This document shows positions 12,298-21,104 of a stretch of DNA of 26,751 nt, piece by piece (the first letter of the stretch is position 1; every line of letters starts with the position of its first letter). Source of the DNA: a virus; the IMG/VR virus record IMGVR_UViG_3300023184_000451, positions 1-26,751 of that record. The stretch is one strand, 5' to 3'. A model generated the notes under the pieces. That model was given only the letters and a program-made list of their open reading frames with translations. It had not been told where the DNA came from and ran no database searches. A program made the position numbers and the translations under genes.

Positions 12298-13521
12298 TCA
12301 GACAACTTCCACCCAGCCAATCATTCCAAGCGCTTGAGCATTGGCTCCACTATCCACGGTTAATATCAACGTGTCACTCACTCCAGACGCATCCTGGCCA
12401 AGAGACAGTCGAATGGCAGTGTCCATTGCATAAGTGGCAGATGAGTCTTGAGAAATAAAGCCAGAATCCACTACAGTGCCGCCAGTGGCAGTGCCACTTG
12501 TTGTCACCTCTACGTTTCCGCGACCATTAGAAGCTGCTGTCCATGTTACGCCGGACAAGGTGGGATTCAAGCGCAATCTCCACAATATTATGTCATTAGA
12601 GACAGCGGCGGTAGATATTTTTACGGGAAGAATTACATTATTGGTACGACCGCTTGCCATGCGAATACCAGCAGTTATTCTTTCTCCTGATACATTTGGA
12701 ATAGAGGCAAGGCTATGACTAACAGAGTAGGTGGCTCCATCTGGTTCGTATCCGCCTTCGCTCAGTACACTGCAACAAATATGCTTCATCGTATGGGATG
12801 ATCCCTGGGAGGAACTATTGTGAATGCGGTATGACAGCGGCAAAATAGCAGTGGCCATGTACGTGCTATTTAGGACATTGAAGTGCCCAAATTCATGACA
12901 ATAAGTGATTTCGCCATTGACAACAAAGCCAACTCTTACTCTTCCCACCCCAAGCCATTCAATGTCTGCCGTGAAAATTTGAGCCTTTGAGATGTCAATG
13001 GAGGAAAGTGTGTCGATATTCCAGTCTGATTGGTTCACCACATCCTCGACCACTGAGCCAGTCGTATTACTCCTTACCACAAATTGAAGAGTGGTTCCAC
13101 TAACTCGCAGCATGACACCATTGTCATCATTGAAAAAGCCCACCTCCTGAGTAAGGCCACTGGTCGGAGTGGCACCAACAAAGCTTTGCAAGATCATTAA
13201 ACTCTTCCCGGCCTGATAGGGAAGGTTTTGCTTTGTTCTTCGCAGTACAGTATCGCCAGACGCAGTGGAGACGGTCATTGCCACACTACTTTCGTTGGTC
13301 AAGAAAGTAGATGTGCCACCGCCAGTCAAGCTGTCAAACCATTGGTCTGGACGCTTGTCATAGCGCATTGTGCTATCAAAAAGCGTAAACGGAAAGCTTA
13401 CCCTCGCTCGCCCAAAAGCATCAACCGCCCCACTGTCCGGTCCACTTTGTAGAATTCGCCCACGGTGATCAGCTTCAATGTGAGTCTCAAATTGCACGCC
13501 ACCAGCAACAATTTGTCCCAT
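12298..13521 (-). CDS. Phage virion structural protein ('DAFGRxRVSxPFTLFDS' type)
   Basis: This 407-aa protein carries DAFGRARVSFPFTLFDS near residues 35-51. I recall this as a hallmark of a virion-protein type widespread in marine phage genomes, where it appears among tail or fibre proteins. A lectin-like strand-rich body follows (AGKSLMILQSF, VGFFNDDNGVMLRV, FTADIEWLGVGRVRVGFVVNG) and then a Gly/Thr/Ser-rich C-terminal domain. The start at 13521 has AAAGGAAGG immediately upstream. It belongs to the minus-strand tail operon, downstream of the fibres, which fits a tail-fibre, decoration or receptor-binding part. The exact place in the virion is unknown. Confidence 0.75.
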   Translation of the reverse strand: MGQIVAGGVQFETHIEADHRGRILQSGPDSGAVDAFGRARVSFPFTLFDSTMRYDKRPDQWFDSLTGGGTSTFLTNESSVAMTVSTASGDTVLRRTKQNLPYQAGKSLMILQSFVGATPTSGLTQEVGFFNDDNGVMLRVSGTTLQFVVRSNTTGSVVEDVVNQSDWNIDTLSSIDISKAQIFTADIEWLGVGRVRVGFVVNGEITYCHEFGHFNVLNSTYMATAILPLSYRIHNSSSQGSSHTMKHICCSVLSEGGYEPDGATYSVSHSLASIPNVSGERITAGIRMASGRTNNVILPVKISTAAVSNDIILWRLRLNPTLSGVTWTAASNGRGNVEVTTSGTATGGTVVDSGFISQDSSATYAMDTAIRLSLGQDASGVSDTLILTVDSGANAQALGMIGWVEVV

Positions 13522-13555
13522 GGGCCTTCCTTTATTAACCTATTGTAATGGCTTA

Positions 13556-13696
13556 TTAGCCACCTTGTCCCCTTGTGGGCTTCTTCCCCTTGCGTCGTGG
13601 GCGTGAATTTTGTCCTTGACCAATAGATGTAGTCTTTGGATGTGAGATGACAACATGCTTGGCGCTAGCTACGCCAGTTTTGCTTTTGACTGCCAT
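13556..13696 (-). CDS. Small basic phage protein, 46 aa (MAVKSKTGV type)
   Basis: This 46-aa, strongly basic protein begins MAVKSKTGVASAKHVVISHP and ends in a run of Arg, Lys, Gly and Gln. I recall tiny MAVKSKTGV-type proteins with similar basic tails in cyanophages and other marine phages, usually among structural genes, without known function. The charge suggests binding to nucleic acid or to acidic virion proteins. It lies between the virion protein at 12298 and the gene at 13774, with 34 bp on its downstream side and 77 bp upstream. It falls below common length cut-offs and is easily missed in annotation. Confidence 0.7.
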   Translation of the reverse strand: MAVKSKTGVASAKHVVISHPKTTSIGQGQNSRPRRKGKKPTRGQGG

Positions 13697-13773
13697 TGGT
13701 CAATGGGAAAGAGATAGTGTAACGCTTTTTTCCATTGCCATCGCTCTAGTAACAAGATTGGTCCCGGCCTAGT

Positions 13774-14286
13774 TCAAAGCCCAAATCCTGACGAGGTGAA
13801 GCCATTGCTAAAGGAAACCACATCACCAGAAGGCACTCTGACAGGAGCGGAGTTCCAATCGCTGTAGCCAGCGCTGGTGATATAAGCGGCTAGCTCTTCA
13901 GTGGTAGTGGTGGCGTTGATTGCAGCAATTCTGATGCCAGCAGCATCACGGATAAGTTGACGGTCAGCCTTGATGGCGGCATCCATCGGCTTGCTGTTGT
14001 CAGCTTCACGGATCACCTGCCAGTCAGTAGGCGCCAGTAGTGTGTTGGCTGTTGTGCGGGTGGTGCTGATCCACTGCTCAACCAGTTGGCCGTGGTCCTT
14101 GGGTAGATCGGGACTCCAGTAGAAGCGTTGATCATATGGCGCTGGATCGGGCGCCTCGGTGATGCCAATTGCATCCCGCTCCTCGGGGCTAGCAAGCCGC
14201 AGCCAGTTAGCTGGGTATTGGATGCCGGTTTTTGGATCAGTAAATGCGCTGTCAGGACTAAGCGGTTGATTATTGAAAATGAACAT
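13774..14286 (-). CDS. Small tail-fibre-associated protein, 170 aa
   Basis: This 170-aa protein resembles the small proteins that follow tail-fibre genes in many phages (tail-fibre assembly or DUF4376-like types); that assignment is tentative. It begins MFIFNNQPLSPDSAFTDP, then has IQYPANWLRLASPEERDAIGI, a pattern common in such proteins, and YDQRFYW. A helical middle follows (AAIKADRQLIRDAAGIRIAA) and a short Gly/Ser end. It is 53 bp downstream of the long fibre gene, consistent with a chaperone or fibre cap. The spacer (14287-14339) includes an odd palindrome, TCTAGGCTAGA (14314-14324). Confidence 0.65.
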   Translation of the reverse strand: MFIFNNQPLSPDSAFTDPKTGIQYPANWLRLASPEERDAIGITEAPDPAPYDQRFYWSPDLPKDHGQLVEQWISTTRTTANTLLAPTDWQVIREADNSKPMDAAIKADRQLIRDAAGIRIAAINATTTTEELAAYITSAGYSDWNSAPVRVPSGDVVSFSNGFTSSGFGL

Positions 14287-14339
14287 GAGATGTATGCAAT
14301 GGGATAAGTCTAATCTAGGCTAGAAGACGTGTCCACTAC

Positions 14340-17300
14340 TCACCTAGCGCGGGAGTAGTTGAGGGGGGATTCGGCCCAAGCAAAACCGACGTAAGTGTTT
14401 CCGTTTTGGTTCCACACAGCATCGACATCTCGCAGCTTGAAGCCATTGGATAAAGCATCAATCACGTTCCTATCGGATGCTTCAGCAGAACTGGAGTTTG
14501 CTTCTAGGCGGTTGTTCATTACGTTATAGGTGTTACGTGCTGTGTCGAACAAATACCAAGGTCCCGTTGTATTGGTGACCTTCAAAAGTATTAACCGTGG
14601 GCGGAACCCAAGGTACACAAAAGGCCCATCGCTCGATCCATTCCCGCTATACGAAAAAGCATTAGAGTACCCGGTTACTGGGGCGAAGCAGTATGCTACA
14701 TACGTGCCACCGCTTGCATTACTGCCACCATCATTTAGGATGCTAAATACAGTTGAAGTGGGTGCAGTGTCGTTCCACAAGCCTGAATACGGACCGCCCT
14801 TAGCGTTTGTTACATTCAGTTCAAGATAGTAACTAGCCCCAAGGTCTTTGTGATACACCTCCCACGGCCTTGCTGCATTTCTCTGCTTGACAATTAGCAA
14901 ACTTGGCGCAACGCCTAATCCATGCCCCACCGTTGCTGCGGATCCCGTACCTGTATAAGTAACAATCGAGAACCCCGCACTAGCATTAGCCCTCACCTGA
15001 CTAGTGATGCTGGGTACTCCGGCAGAGTAAGCATTAGCGTTGATTGTGGTTGTTGTGGTGCCTGCGTCCCAGGCCCATCCAACATACGTCGATCCGGAAG
15101 CATTTACTCCAGATAGCGAACCAAGGCTGAACCCATCAGAGTTAAATGATGTAAGTCCAGTGGAGATTGATTGCTCTGCATCAGTACCATCAGAATACAG
15201 AACGGATGATGTACCACGAATTACGTCGTAGAGGTAGTGAGCTTGCGCAGAACTACGGCGTTTTAACCACACAAAATCAGGATTAAACGCCAAGCCAGTA
15301 ATACTTTGCGTTCCTCCATTACCCGTATATAACGCAACATCCATCACCGTATTAGACTTTGTGACTAATGGCGCGGGCAGGTTTGTAGTGCAGAGGGACA
15401 GAAACCCTGACGGCGCTGAGAAGATAAAACTGCGTTGACCAAAGTTGGCACTAAGTTTTGAACCGCTGTAGTAGTAATTATCCTGGACAAATGGAACAAA
15501 CTCACCATTTAGGCCACTAAATGCCTCTCCTGTTCCGGACGCTGGATCGCCGCCGCTCTGCCACACTCCGTCCTTGGAAAACCAAACTTTTCCAGCATTA
15601 AGGTCTACAGCAACACCAATTATGCACTCAGCAGTAAAAGCTGTTCCATAGGACTGACTTCCTCCAGAAGAGGACCATTTGCTACCCCCGCTGGCATAGA
15701 GATACGCTCCAGATGGATATAGACTTCCGGAGCTGGAACTTGATGGTGCGATTCCAATATCTACACCGCCGTCACTATAAGCGATTTCCCAGTAGAACTT
15801 TCCAGCCCTAAAGCCAACAGTGCCAACACTAGAACCAGTAAAAGCGTACCCGCATATTAACGCTAAGTTGCCATTGAGCAACGATGCAGTTCCATTTCCA
15901 GGAGAAGATGTCGAGCCGTAAGAACGAATTAAGGGATTAAATGTGCAATAGTTTCCAGAAGCTGTGGGGCTAGAAGTTGAGTTTGATGGGCTATCTCTTA
16001 GAGAGTCGCACTCTTGGTTGACAGTGTCGACTGTAGGATTAACAAGAGTTTGACCTGTTGCCAATGTACCAACAACGTCTCTCAGGACAACCTGAGACCC
16101 AGATGTAGAAACAACGAAAGCGCCCGGTAAAAACTGGTTGTTCACCAAAATTTGCCCGTCAAGCTCAATAGCCGCCCAACCCCAGTATGGTTGGAAGCCG
16201 CCGCCAGTATTGATATTTCCAACTCTAAGAGAGGTTAAAGTACCAGGGCCACCGCAATTTACCCACCCTTCCCCAATAGATCCCGTACTCCCAAGCCATG
16301 CTCCGTTGTTAACGCTTACACCATATGTAATTGTGCCGTTTGTCCCAGTACGAGCGTATACTCTTAAAGTTGAATACGCAACACCTGTCGAAGGAGTAAG
16401 AATAACGCCTGCATAATTGCTGGGAGTGGGAAGCCAAAGACTGCCTAGCGAAAGAATTGTAGAAGTATCCCCGTCCCATGGATCGCCATAAATGGCGTCA
16501 TGTGGATTGGAAGTATTAAACTGTTTAATTGTTCCAGAGATAGAAGTGTTGACTAAAGATGCGTTGGATTGATAAATACGTTTTCCAGAACTTAAGGCGC
16601 CAAGCCCGCTAGCGCCCGCAAACGTGACAGTTGTTCTGCCGGCACTCGGAGTGTTGAGGGAAACAGAAGAGATTAAGTCTGTGGAACGTGGATATTCAGA
16701 AACGCTAAAATTGTTCGGGGTCCAGTTGTTGCCCAGACCAGAAGTGTCCTTCCCTAAGGTGCTGGCGGTGTTGCTGCTGTTATCGTCAAATTTCAGATAG
16801 AAACCATTGGTGCCATAACTGCCGCCGCTAAATGCTTTAGGTATCCACTGCCCGGTGGTTGCGTCAGTCTCCGCAAATGATGCCGGGGTAAGTGCTTGGC
16901 CGTCGATGAAGTAAACGTCGGCTAGGTAGCCGTCGAAGTAGTCTGTTGACTGCCTCCTGCCTATCTTATGCTCAACATTTCTGTTAACGCCGTAATCGGT
17001 ATTAATAGTTGGATCACTGGAGGTCGTAAATGCAGTAACTTGTGCCCCATTTACATAAATTTTTACTCTATCTGCGCCAGTAGATTGTGTTGTGTCAAAT
17101 GCGCAAACTACATGCATCCAAGCTGAATAATCCCTATAAACTGCTGTGGTACGGCGAAGCCATACAGTGTCTGTTGCCAAGCCAATTTGATCTGAATAAA
17201 ATGTGAGCTGGAGATAATTGGCTTCCGCCAAGCTAGAGCCGTCGTAAGCTTCAAAGAGGGGGACCCAGCTACTGTTTATCTTGCTCCGCTTTGCCCAGCC

Positions 17301-17462
17301 GCTCCAAGTCCAAGTCCTACGGTTACCAGCAGATGCCGGAGTCCTAGACAAATATGCACTATCGACGCTGCCATTGAAGCGGAGGGATCTACTCACTTGG
17401 AGTCCGCCAGCAGCGGCAGCAGATGCCAGCAGTAAAGGATTAACAGAACCTGGAACAATCAT
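14340..17462 (-). CDS. Multidomain tail fibre: LamG, SPRY and three C-terminal repeats
   Basis: This 1040-aa protein is a likely receptor-binding fibre. Residues about 25-210 form a LamG/concanavalin-like lectin domain (WTWSGWAKRS, WMHVVCAFD, KIYVNGAQV). A GTNGFYLKFDDNS...TSGLGNNWTPNNF link (218-252) and a beta-rich segment (about 315-440) follow. A SPRY-type domain spans about 530-690 (GKFYWEIAYSDGG, VGFR, VAVDLNAGKVWFSKDGVW). Three related C-terminal units follow (about 705-810, 830-935 and 945-1035), each with a P-D/S-x-(V/L)-(W/L)-(L/V)-K core and a final TYVG/AWAW- or YCF-type end. I recall this layout, including DUF7483-like repeats, from cyanophage and pelagiphage fibres. It overlaps the upstream fibre gene by 4 bp. 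Confidence 0.85.
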   Translation of the reverse strand: MIVPGSVNPLLLASAAAAGGLQVSRSLRFNGSVDSAYLSRTPASAGNRRTWTWSGWAKRSKINSSWVPLFEAYDGSSLAEANYLQLTFYSDQIGLATDTVWLRRTTAVYRDYSAWMHVVCAFDTTQSTGADRVKIYVNGAQVTAFTTSSDPTINTDYGVNRNVEHKIGRRQSTDYFDGYLADVYFIDGQALTPASFAETDATTGQWIPKAFSGGSYGTNGFYLKFDDNSSNTASTLGKDTSGLGNNWTPNNFSVSEYPRSTDLISSVSLNTPSAGRTTVTFAGASGLGALSSGKRIYQSNASLVNTSISGTIKQFNTSNPHDAIYGDPWDGDTSTILSLGSLWLPTPSNYAGVILTPSTGVAYSTLRVYARTGTNGTITYGVSVNNGAWLGSTGSIGEGWVNCGGPGTLTSLRVGNINTGGGFQPYWGWAAIELDGQILVNNQFLPGAFVVSTSGSQVVLRDVVGTLATGQTLVNPTVDTVNQECDSLRDSPSNSTSSPTASGNYCTFNPLIRSYGSTSSPGNGTASLLNGNLALICGYAFTGSSVGTVGFRAGKFYWEIAYSDGGVDIGIAPSSSSSGSLYPSGAYLYASGGSKWSSSGGSQSYGTAFTAECIIGVAVDLNAGKVWFSKDGVWQSGGDPASGTGEAFSGLNGEFVPFVQDNYYYSGSKLSANFGQRSFIFSAPSGFLSLCTTNLPAPLVTKSNTVMDVALYTGNGGTQSITGLAFNPDFVWLKRRSSAQAHYLYDVIRGTSSVLYSDGTDAEQSISTGLTSFNSDGFSLGSLSGVNASGSTYVGWAWDAGTTTTTINANAYSAGVPSITSQVRANASAGFSIVTYTGTGSAATVGHGLGVAPSLLIVKQRNAARPWEVYHKDLGASYYLELNVTNAKGGPYSGLWNDTAPTSTVFSILNDGGSNASGGTYVAYCFAPVTGYSNAFSYSGNGSSDGPFVYLGFRPRLILLKVTNTTGPWYLFDTARNTYNVMNNRLEANSSSAEASDRNVIDALSNGFKLRDVDAVWNQNGNTYVGFAWAESPLNYSRAR

Positions 17463-19843
17463 GAGACGGTGTTGGTAAGCAGTTGGGCGGTAATGCGGCT
17501 AGAAGATTCAACGTAATAAGCAATCACGTTTACGCTGCTAAGCGTGGTACTCACGCTGGGCGCACCACCTTGGAACTTCCAGTTGCCTCCATAGGCAACG
17601 GTGGCCGCAGTGCCGCTGTTTTGAGTGATTGTCACAACACCAGACTGGCCAGCAGTTTGATTGCTTGGATTAGCAAGCGTTACCGCCCCACCTGCGGGCA
17701 AGCTAAGGCTGAAATTATTGGCAGTGGCAAGATCAAGTGTCGTCGTACCGGCAGATACAGCGCCCAATGCTGATACCGTCCCACGCTGAGCAACAGTGAA
17801 TGACTGAACGGCATTGGTTGCCGCAATGTTTGTGATGGCGCCCGCATTGCCGTTGACGCTTAAAACACCGGTATTTGCAATTGCAGTGCCGGTAACGCTG
17901 ATGCCACTGCCAGCGGTGGCAACTGTAATGTTTGCGGTGCCATCAAAGCTAACGCCTTGAATGGTGCGAGCTGTAGCCAATGCCGTGGCGCTGCTAGCAG
18001 TACCAGTCAGGGTTGCAGTGATTGTGCCAGCGCTGAAATTACCAGACGAATCGCGAGCCACAATAGCGCTCGCCGTATTTGTATTTGCGGCAGTAGTGGC
18101 GCTATTGCTGACCTTGCCAGCAGTAGCAATGGTGGCCAACTTGGTGTCTACAATCCCAGCGCTGGCGTTGATGTCGGCATTGACAATCGAGGCATTGCCG
18201 CTGACGATTACGTTGCCCGACTGATCAGGGAATACGATGGCGCGGTCAGCCGTTGGATCAACCGCCGACAAATAAGTTTCATAAGCGTTAGCAGTGGAAC
18301 CTTCAAAACCAAACGTGCCAGTAGTACCGATTAGTAATTCACCTGTTACAACTCCACCGGTTTTGGCGATCTTTTCGTCGTCTAGTTCTTGCAGTGCCGT
18401 TTGAACGTTAGTGGAAGCAAGGTTGCCATATGGCGTTACGGAAATGTTAGTTGCGGTTTGACCTGCAATAGCATTTGAAACGTCAACTAGATCCCAAGTT
18501 GCGCCATTGCAAATGATCATGTCCGGCGGCGCGAGCGCTACCACCGGTGCAGGTGACACGCCATTGCCCGATTCAGATACAACAACGTAATACTGGTTTA
18601 AAGTTGCCGAACCAGCGGGCAGTGCGTTGCCGACAACTAGGCCGCCTGCAGTGCCTGCAGTTGTTACAGATGCAACTCTATTTGTGTTGCCATTATACGT
18701 ACCAGCATAGACAAGGTTCCCGCTGATGACTGTCAACGGTTGCCAGGTGTTGCCATCATAGATGTAGTAGTCGCCGTTAGTGCTATCGAAGAATCCCTGG
18801 CCCGTAAAGTCGGGCGTCGGGAATGTAACCACACCGCTGGTGCTACCTGCGCCACCAAATTTAATAGTAGAGTAATCGGCTAATTTAGGCCCAGTAATTG
18901 AGTTAGTGCCAAATAAACTGGCGCTTAACGTTCCTGTTGTGATCTTATTGGCATCTAGGTTTGGAATATCTATCACGGGGTCTAGCGTTGTGCCTGCGGT
19001 TACAATGCCCTTGGTGGTTACCGTCACCTTGGGATAGGTGCCAGCAGTAAGGCCAGCCCGAGCCGCCAGCGAAATGGTGCCGGTGTTGACAGCAAAATCA
19101 CTGCCGACAATCACACCGCCTAACGTGCTAGACGTGGCTGCCGTAACGCTTAATACACTATCGCCATTTACTGAGGTGCCGGTGCCCGGACTAACAGCGC
19201 CGCGCACGCCAGCGCTAGCTTTAGGCAGATCAGTCGATGCCAGCGCAACTATGCCAGTCACGTGGCCTTGCTGATCAACGGTCACGCCATTGACGGTAAT
19301 GCCTGACGCAAGTGAATTGCTATGGTTTAGTACGCCAGCGCCGGTAACGCTGAGGCCCGTGCCAGGCGAGATAACACCAACAACAGAGGCGGTAGCAAGG
19401 GGCACGTCAGTGCCAAGTAGCGTGGTGCCAGATGTCACGTGGCCCTTGGCATCCACTGTCACCTTGGTCCAAACGCCAGATGCGACCGTGCTGTTTGCGT
19501 GCTCAAGGCTACCAGTGCTTCCGTTGCGCTGAATTGGGCTAGTGGGTGCCACCAGTCCCAGAATTCCACTGGCCGCCGTTAGGCCGCTAGCCACGGGAAT
19601 GCCACTGGTATTAAGCTTGGCGACAGTGACGGTTCCGTCGGTAAGATTGGTGCCACTGATGCCACTAAGATTTACTTTGGCAGCGGGAATAGAGCCATCG
19701 CTAATTAGCACAACCCCTGAACCTATCAATGTTTGAACTGTAATCTTCTTGGTATCTCTACCTGTTATTGAATATATGGGGAGTAGATCTGATGCTGCTG
19801 GCGCTGTTTCAGGGTTTAACTCATCTATCCGCTGGTTGGCCAT
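17459..19843 (-). CDS. Tail fibre with internal repeats, 794 aa
   Basis: This 794-aa, Gly/Thr/Ala/Ser-rich fibre protein has low aromatic content. The N terminus, MANQRIDELNPETAPAASDL followed by a TKKITVQTL segment, matches the kind of fibre attachment region that anchors to the tail. Residues about 120-300 hold imperfect repeats of the type KVTVDAKGHVTSGTTL and VVGVISPGTGLSVTG, which suggest a trimeric beta-helical shaft. A central globular-like part (about 330-470, FFDSTNGDYYIYDGNTWQPL) reads like a carbohydrate- or collar-type module. The C-terminal half is again repetitive beta. It lies in the minus-strand operon and overlaps both neighbours by 1-4 bp. Confidence 0.8.
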   Translation of the reverse strand: MANQRIDELNPETAPAASDLLPIYSITGRDTKKITVQTLIGSGVVLISDGSIPAAKVNLSGISGTNLTDGTVTVAKLNTSGIPVASGLTAASGILGLVAPTSPIQRNGSTGSLEHANSTVASGVWTKVTVDAKGHVTSGTTLLGTDVPLATASVVGVISPGTGLSVTGAGVLNHSNSLASGITVNGVTVDQQGHVTGIVALASTDLPKASAGVRGAVSPGTGTSVNGDSVLSVTAATSSTLGGVIVGSDFAVNTGTISLAARAGLTAGTYPKVTVTTKGIVTAGTTLDPVIDIPNLDANKITTGTLSASLFGTNSITGPKLADYSTIKFGGAGSTSGVVTFPTPDFTGQGFFDSTNGDYYIYDGNTWQPLTVISGNLVYAGTYNGNTNRVASVTTAGTAGGLVVGNALPAGSATLNQYYVVVSESGNGVSPAPVVALAPPDMIICNGATWDLVDVSNAIAGQTATNISVTPYGNLASTNVQTALQELDDEKIAKTGGVVTGELLIGTTGTFGFEGSTANAYETYLSAVDPTADRAIVFPDQSGNVIVSGNASIVNADINASAGIVDTKLATIATAGKVSNSATTAANTNTASAIVARDSSGNFSAGTITATLTGTASSATALATARTIQGVSFDGTANITVATAGSGISVTGTAIANTGVLSVNGNAGAITNIAATNAVQSFTVAQRGTVSALGAVSAGTTTLDLATANNFSLSLPAGGAVTLANPSNQTAGQSGVVTITQNSGTAATVAYGGNWKFQGGAPSVSTTLSSVNVIAYYVESSSRITAQLLTNTVS

Positions 19844-20700
19844 TACAGTTCCTCTCCAAGTTCTAAAATGTCACCATCAGCGGTGCTTAGCACCAGTCTA
19901 TCACCACCAGCCCTAAGTAGCAGATCTGCCCACGTAGTGGTTTGTACCCTCAGTTTAATCTCGCCTGTTGTTACAAACGTAAATCGACTTTCGATAATAT
20001 CGGTTGCAGTGCACTTGACTGCTGAATTTGTCATGATACCATTAATCTCATACCACACCGCATCGTTTTCCGCGTTAGTTCCCGTCGCCTGGCCTTCGCG
20101 CAATAGATAAAGATTGGCCTTAAAGTCACTGCCAAATTGTTGGCGCAAAATTAAGTTATGTAAATATACCGCAATCTCAGTGTCGCCTGCAGTGGCATAG
20201 TCAAAAATACAATTAATGCTGCCGGATCCTGTGATCAATGTGCTGTATTGATTCCTGAATTCATCGCCAAGCCCAGTCGTGTCAACTGCTTCCCTATCGG
20301 TAGACAGTTCATAACCGACTATCTGTCCCAGCAGCCGAGGCGTTGCGTTTAAGATTGTGCATGTGATCGCAATGTCCGACGCTGGAGCGGCCAGTGCAAC
20401 CCTGCCAGTCGAGGTGCCAGCAATGGCATTGGAGTAGGTGGTATATAGGCGCAGTCCGCCAAGTTGATCAACATTGACAAACCAGTTTCCCTTTGTATCG
20501 GTACATCCAGACACAAAAGATAACGTAGTCTTGCTGCTGAATTCAACAAAATCACCTGTCACAAGGGCGCTTGATTGCAAATCAAAGCCAAACCTGCCTT
20601 TGCTGGCGTCCACGTTTGAAACCTTGACTGTCCCTGTGATCGTGTCGCCACTATCCCTGATTAACTCTACGTTGCCAGATTCACCTACGTAGACCGTCAT
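19843..20700 (-). CDS. Tail-tube-like protein with extra N-terminal domain
   Basis: This 285-aa structural protein's second half (about 120-285) matches the shorter gene downstream on the right (20697-21104). Both have a V-D-T(L)-x-T-T-(G/A)-L-x-D stretch, an R-x-(Q/S)-Y segment, then GSGSINCIFDY here and SGSATIFYY there. These features suggest a tail-tube (gpV-like) fold. Residues 1-115 form an additional beta-rich domain (VKVSNVDASKGRFGFDL, FVEFSSKTTLSFVSG) that could be a decoration or fibre-contact domain. It ends GDILELGEEL. The gene is translationally coupled on both sides (ATGA and 1-nt overlaps). The role in tube or baseplate is inferred. Confidence 0.7.
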   Translation of the reverse strand: MTVYVGESGNVELIRDSGDTITGTVKVSNVDASKGRFGFDLQSSALVTGDFVEFSSKTTLSFVSGCTDTKGNWFVNVDQLGGLRLYTTYSNAIAGTSTGRVALAAPASDIAITCTILNATPRLLGQIVGYELSTDREAVDTTGLGDEFRNQYSTLITGSGSINCIFDYATAGDTEIAVYLHNLILRQQFGSDFKANLYLLREGQATGTNAENDAVWYEINGIMTNSAVKCTATDIIESRFTFVTTGEIKLRVQTTTWADLLLRAGGDRLVLSTADGDILELGEEL

Positions 20701-21104
20701 AAGGTAACTCCAGTCAATGGCCCGGTAAATTGAAATTGAATGCTAGCTTGCATTACTTCACCTACCGCACAGTTCAATTCGCCGCTGGTGATGATGACAT
20801 TGCCTTGTATATACTTGCCGCCCCATCCAAGCTTAATTCCTATAATGTCAGATTCGCTAACGGCGCTTGTGCCAACAATGCGCGCTAGCAAAGGTTTTGG
20901 TGCATTATTTTGCGCCTGTTCATAATAAAAGATCGTAGCGCTACCGCTACACTGACGCAAGCCAGGCACGTAAGAGCGGTCACCATCTGTAAGCGCTGTG
21001 GTTTCCAGCGTGTCAACACTACTAGAAAAGCTCCAGCTTGAAACCTTGGCGACTGAGTCGCCGCTATAAGTCAGAGTGCCATCTTTGCCGCTGTAATAAG
21101 TCAT
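20697..21104 (-). CDS. Tail-tube-like protein, 135 aa
   Basis: This 135-aa protein resembles small phage major tail/tube proteins: SGKDGTLTYSGDSVAKVSSW at the start, then SVDTLETTALTDGDRSYVPG, SGSATIFYYE and a strand-rich end with IQFQFTGPL. The GKDGxLxYxG...VxxWSF...VDxLETTxLxDxxRxYxPGL pattern is, from memory, common in cyanophage siphovirus tail proteins. It overlaps the next gene by 4 bp and the previous by 4 bp (ATGA at both ends). The longer paralogue beside it suggests a duplicated tube fold. Confidence 0.7.
   Translation of the reverse strand: MTYYSGKDGTLTYSGDSVAKVSSWSFSSSVDTLETTALTDGDRSYVPGLRQCSGSATIFYYEQAQNNAPKPLLARIVGTSAVSESDIIGIKLGWGGKYIQGNVIITSGELNCAVGEVMQASIQFQFTGPLTGVTL

Noticed and set aside
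14314-14324. Odd palindrome TCTAGGCTAGA as an operator or terminator
   Set aside because: The arms are only five bases and there is no flanking signal, so chance is a fair explanation.
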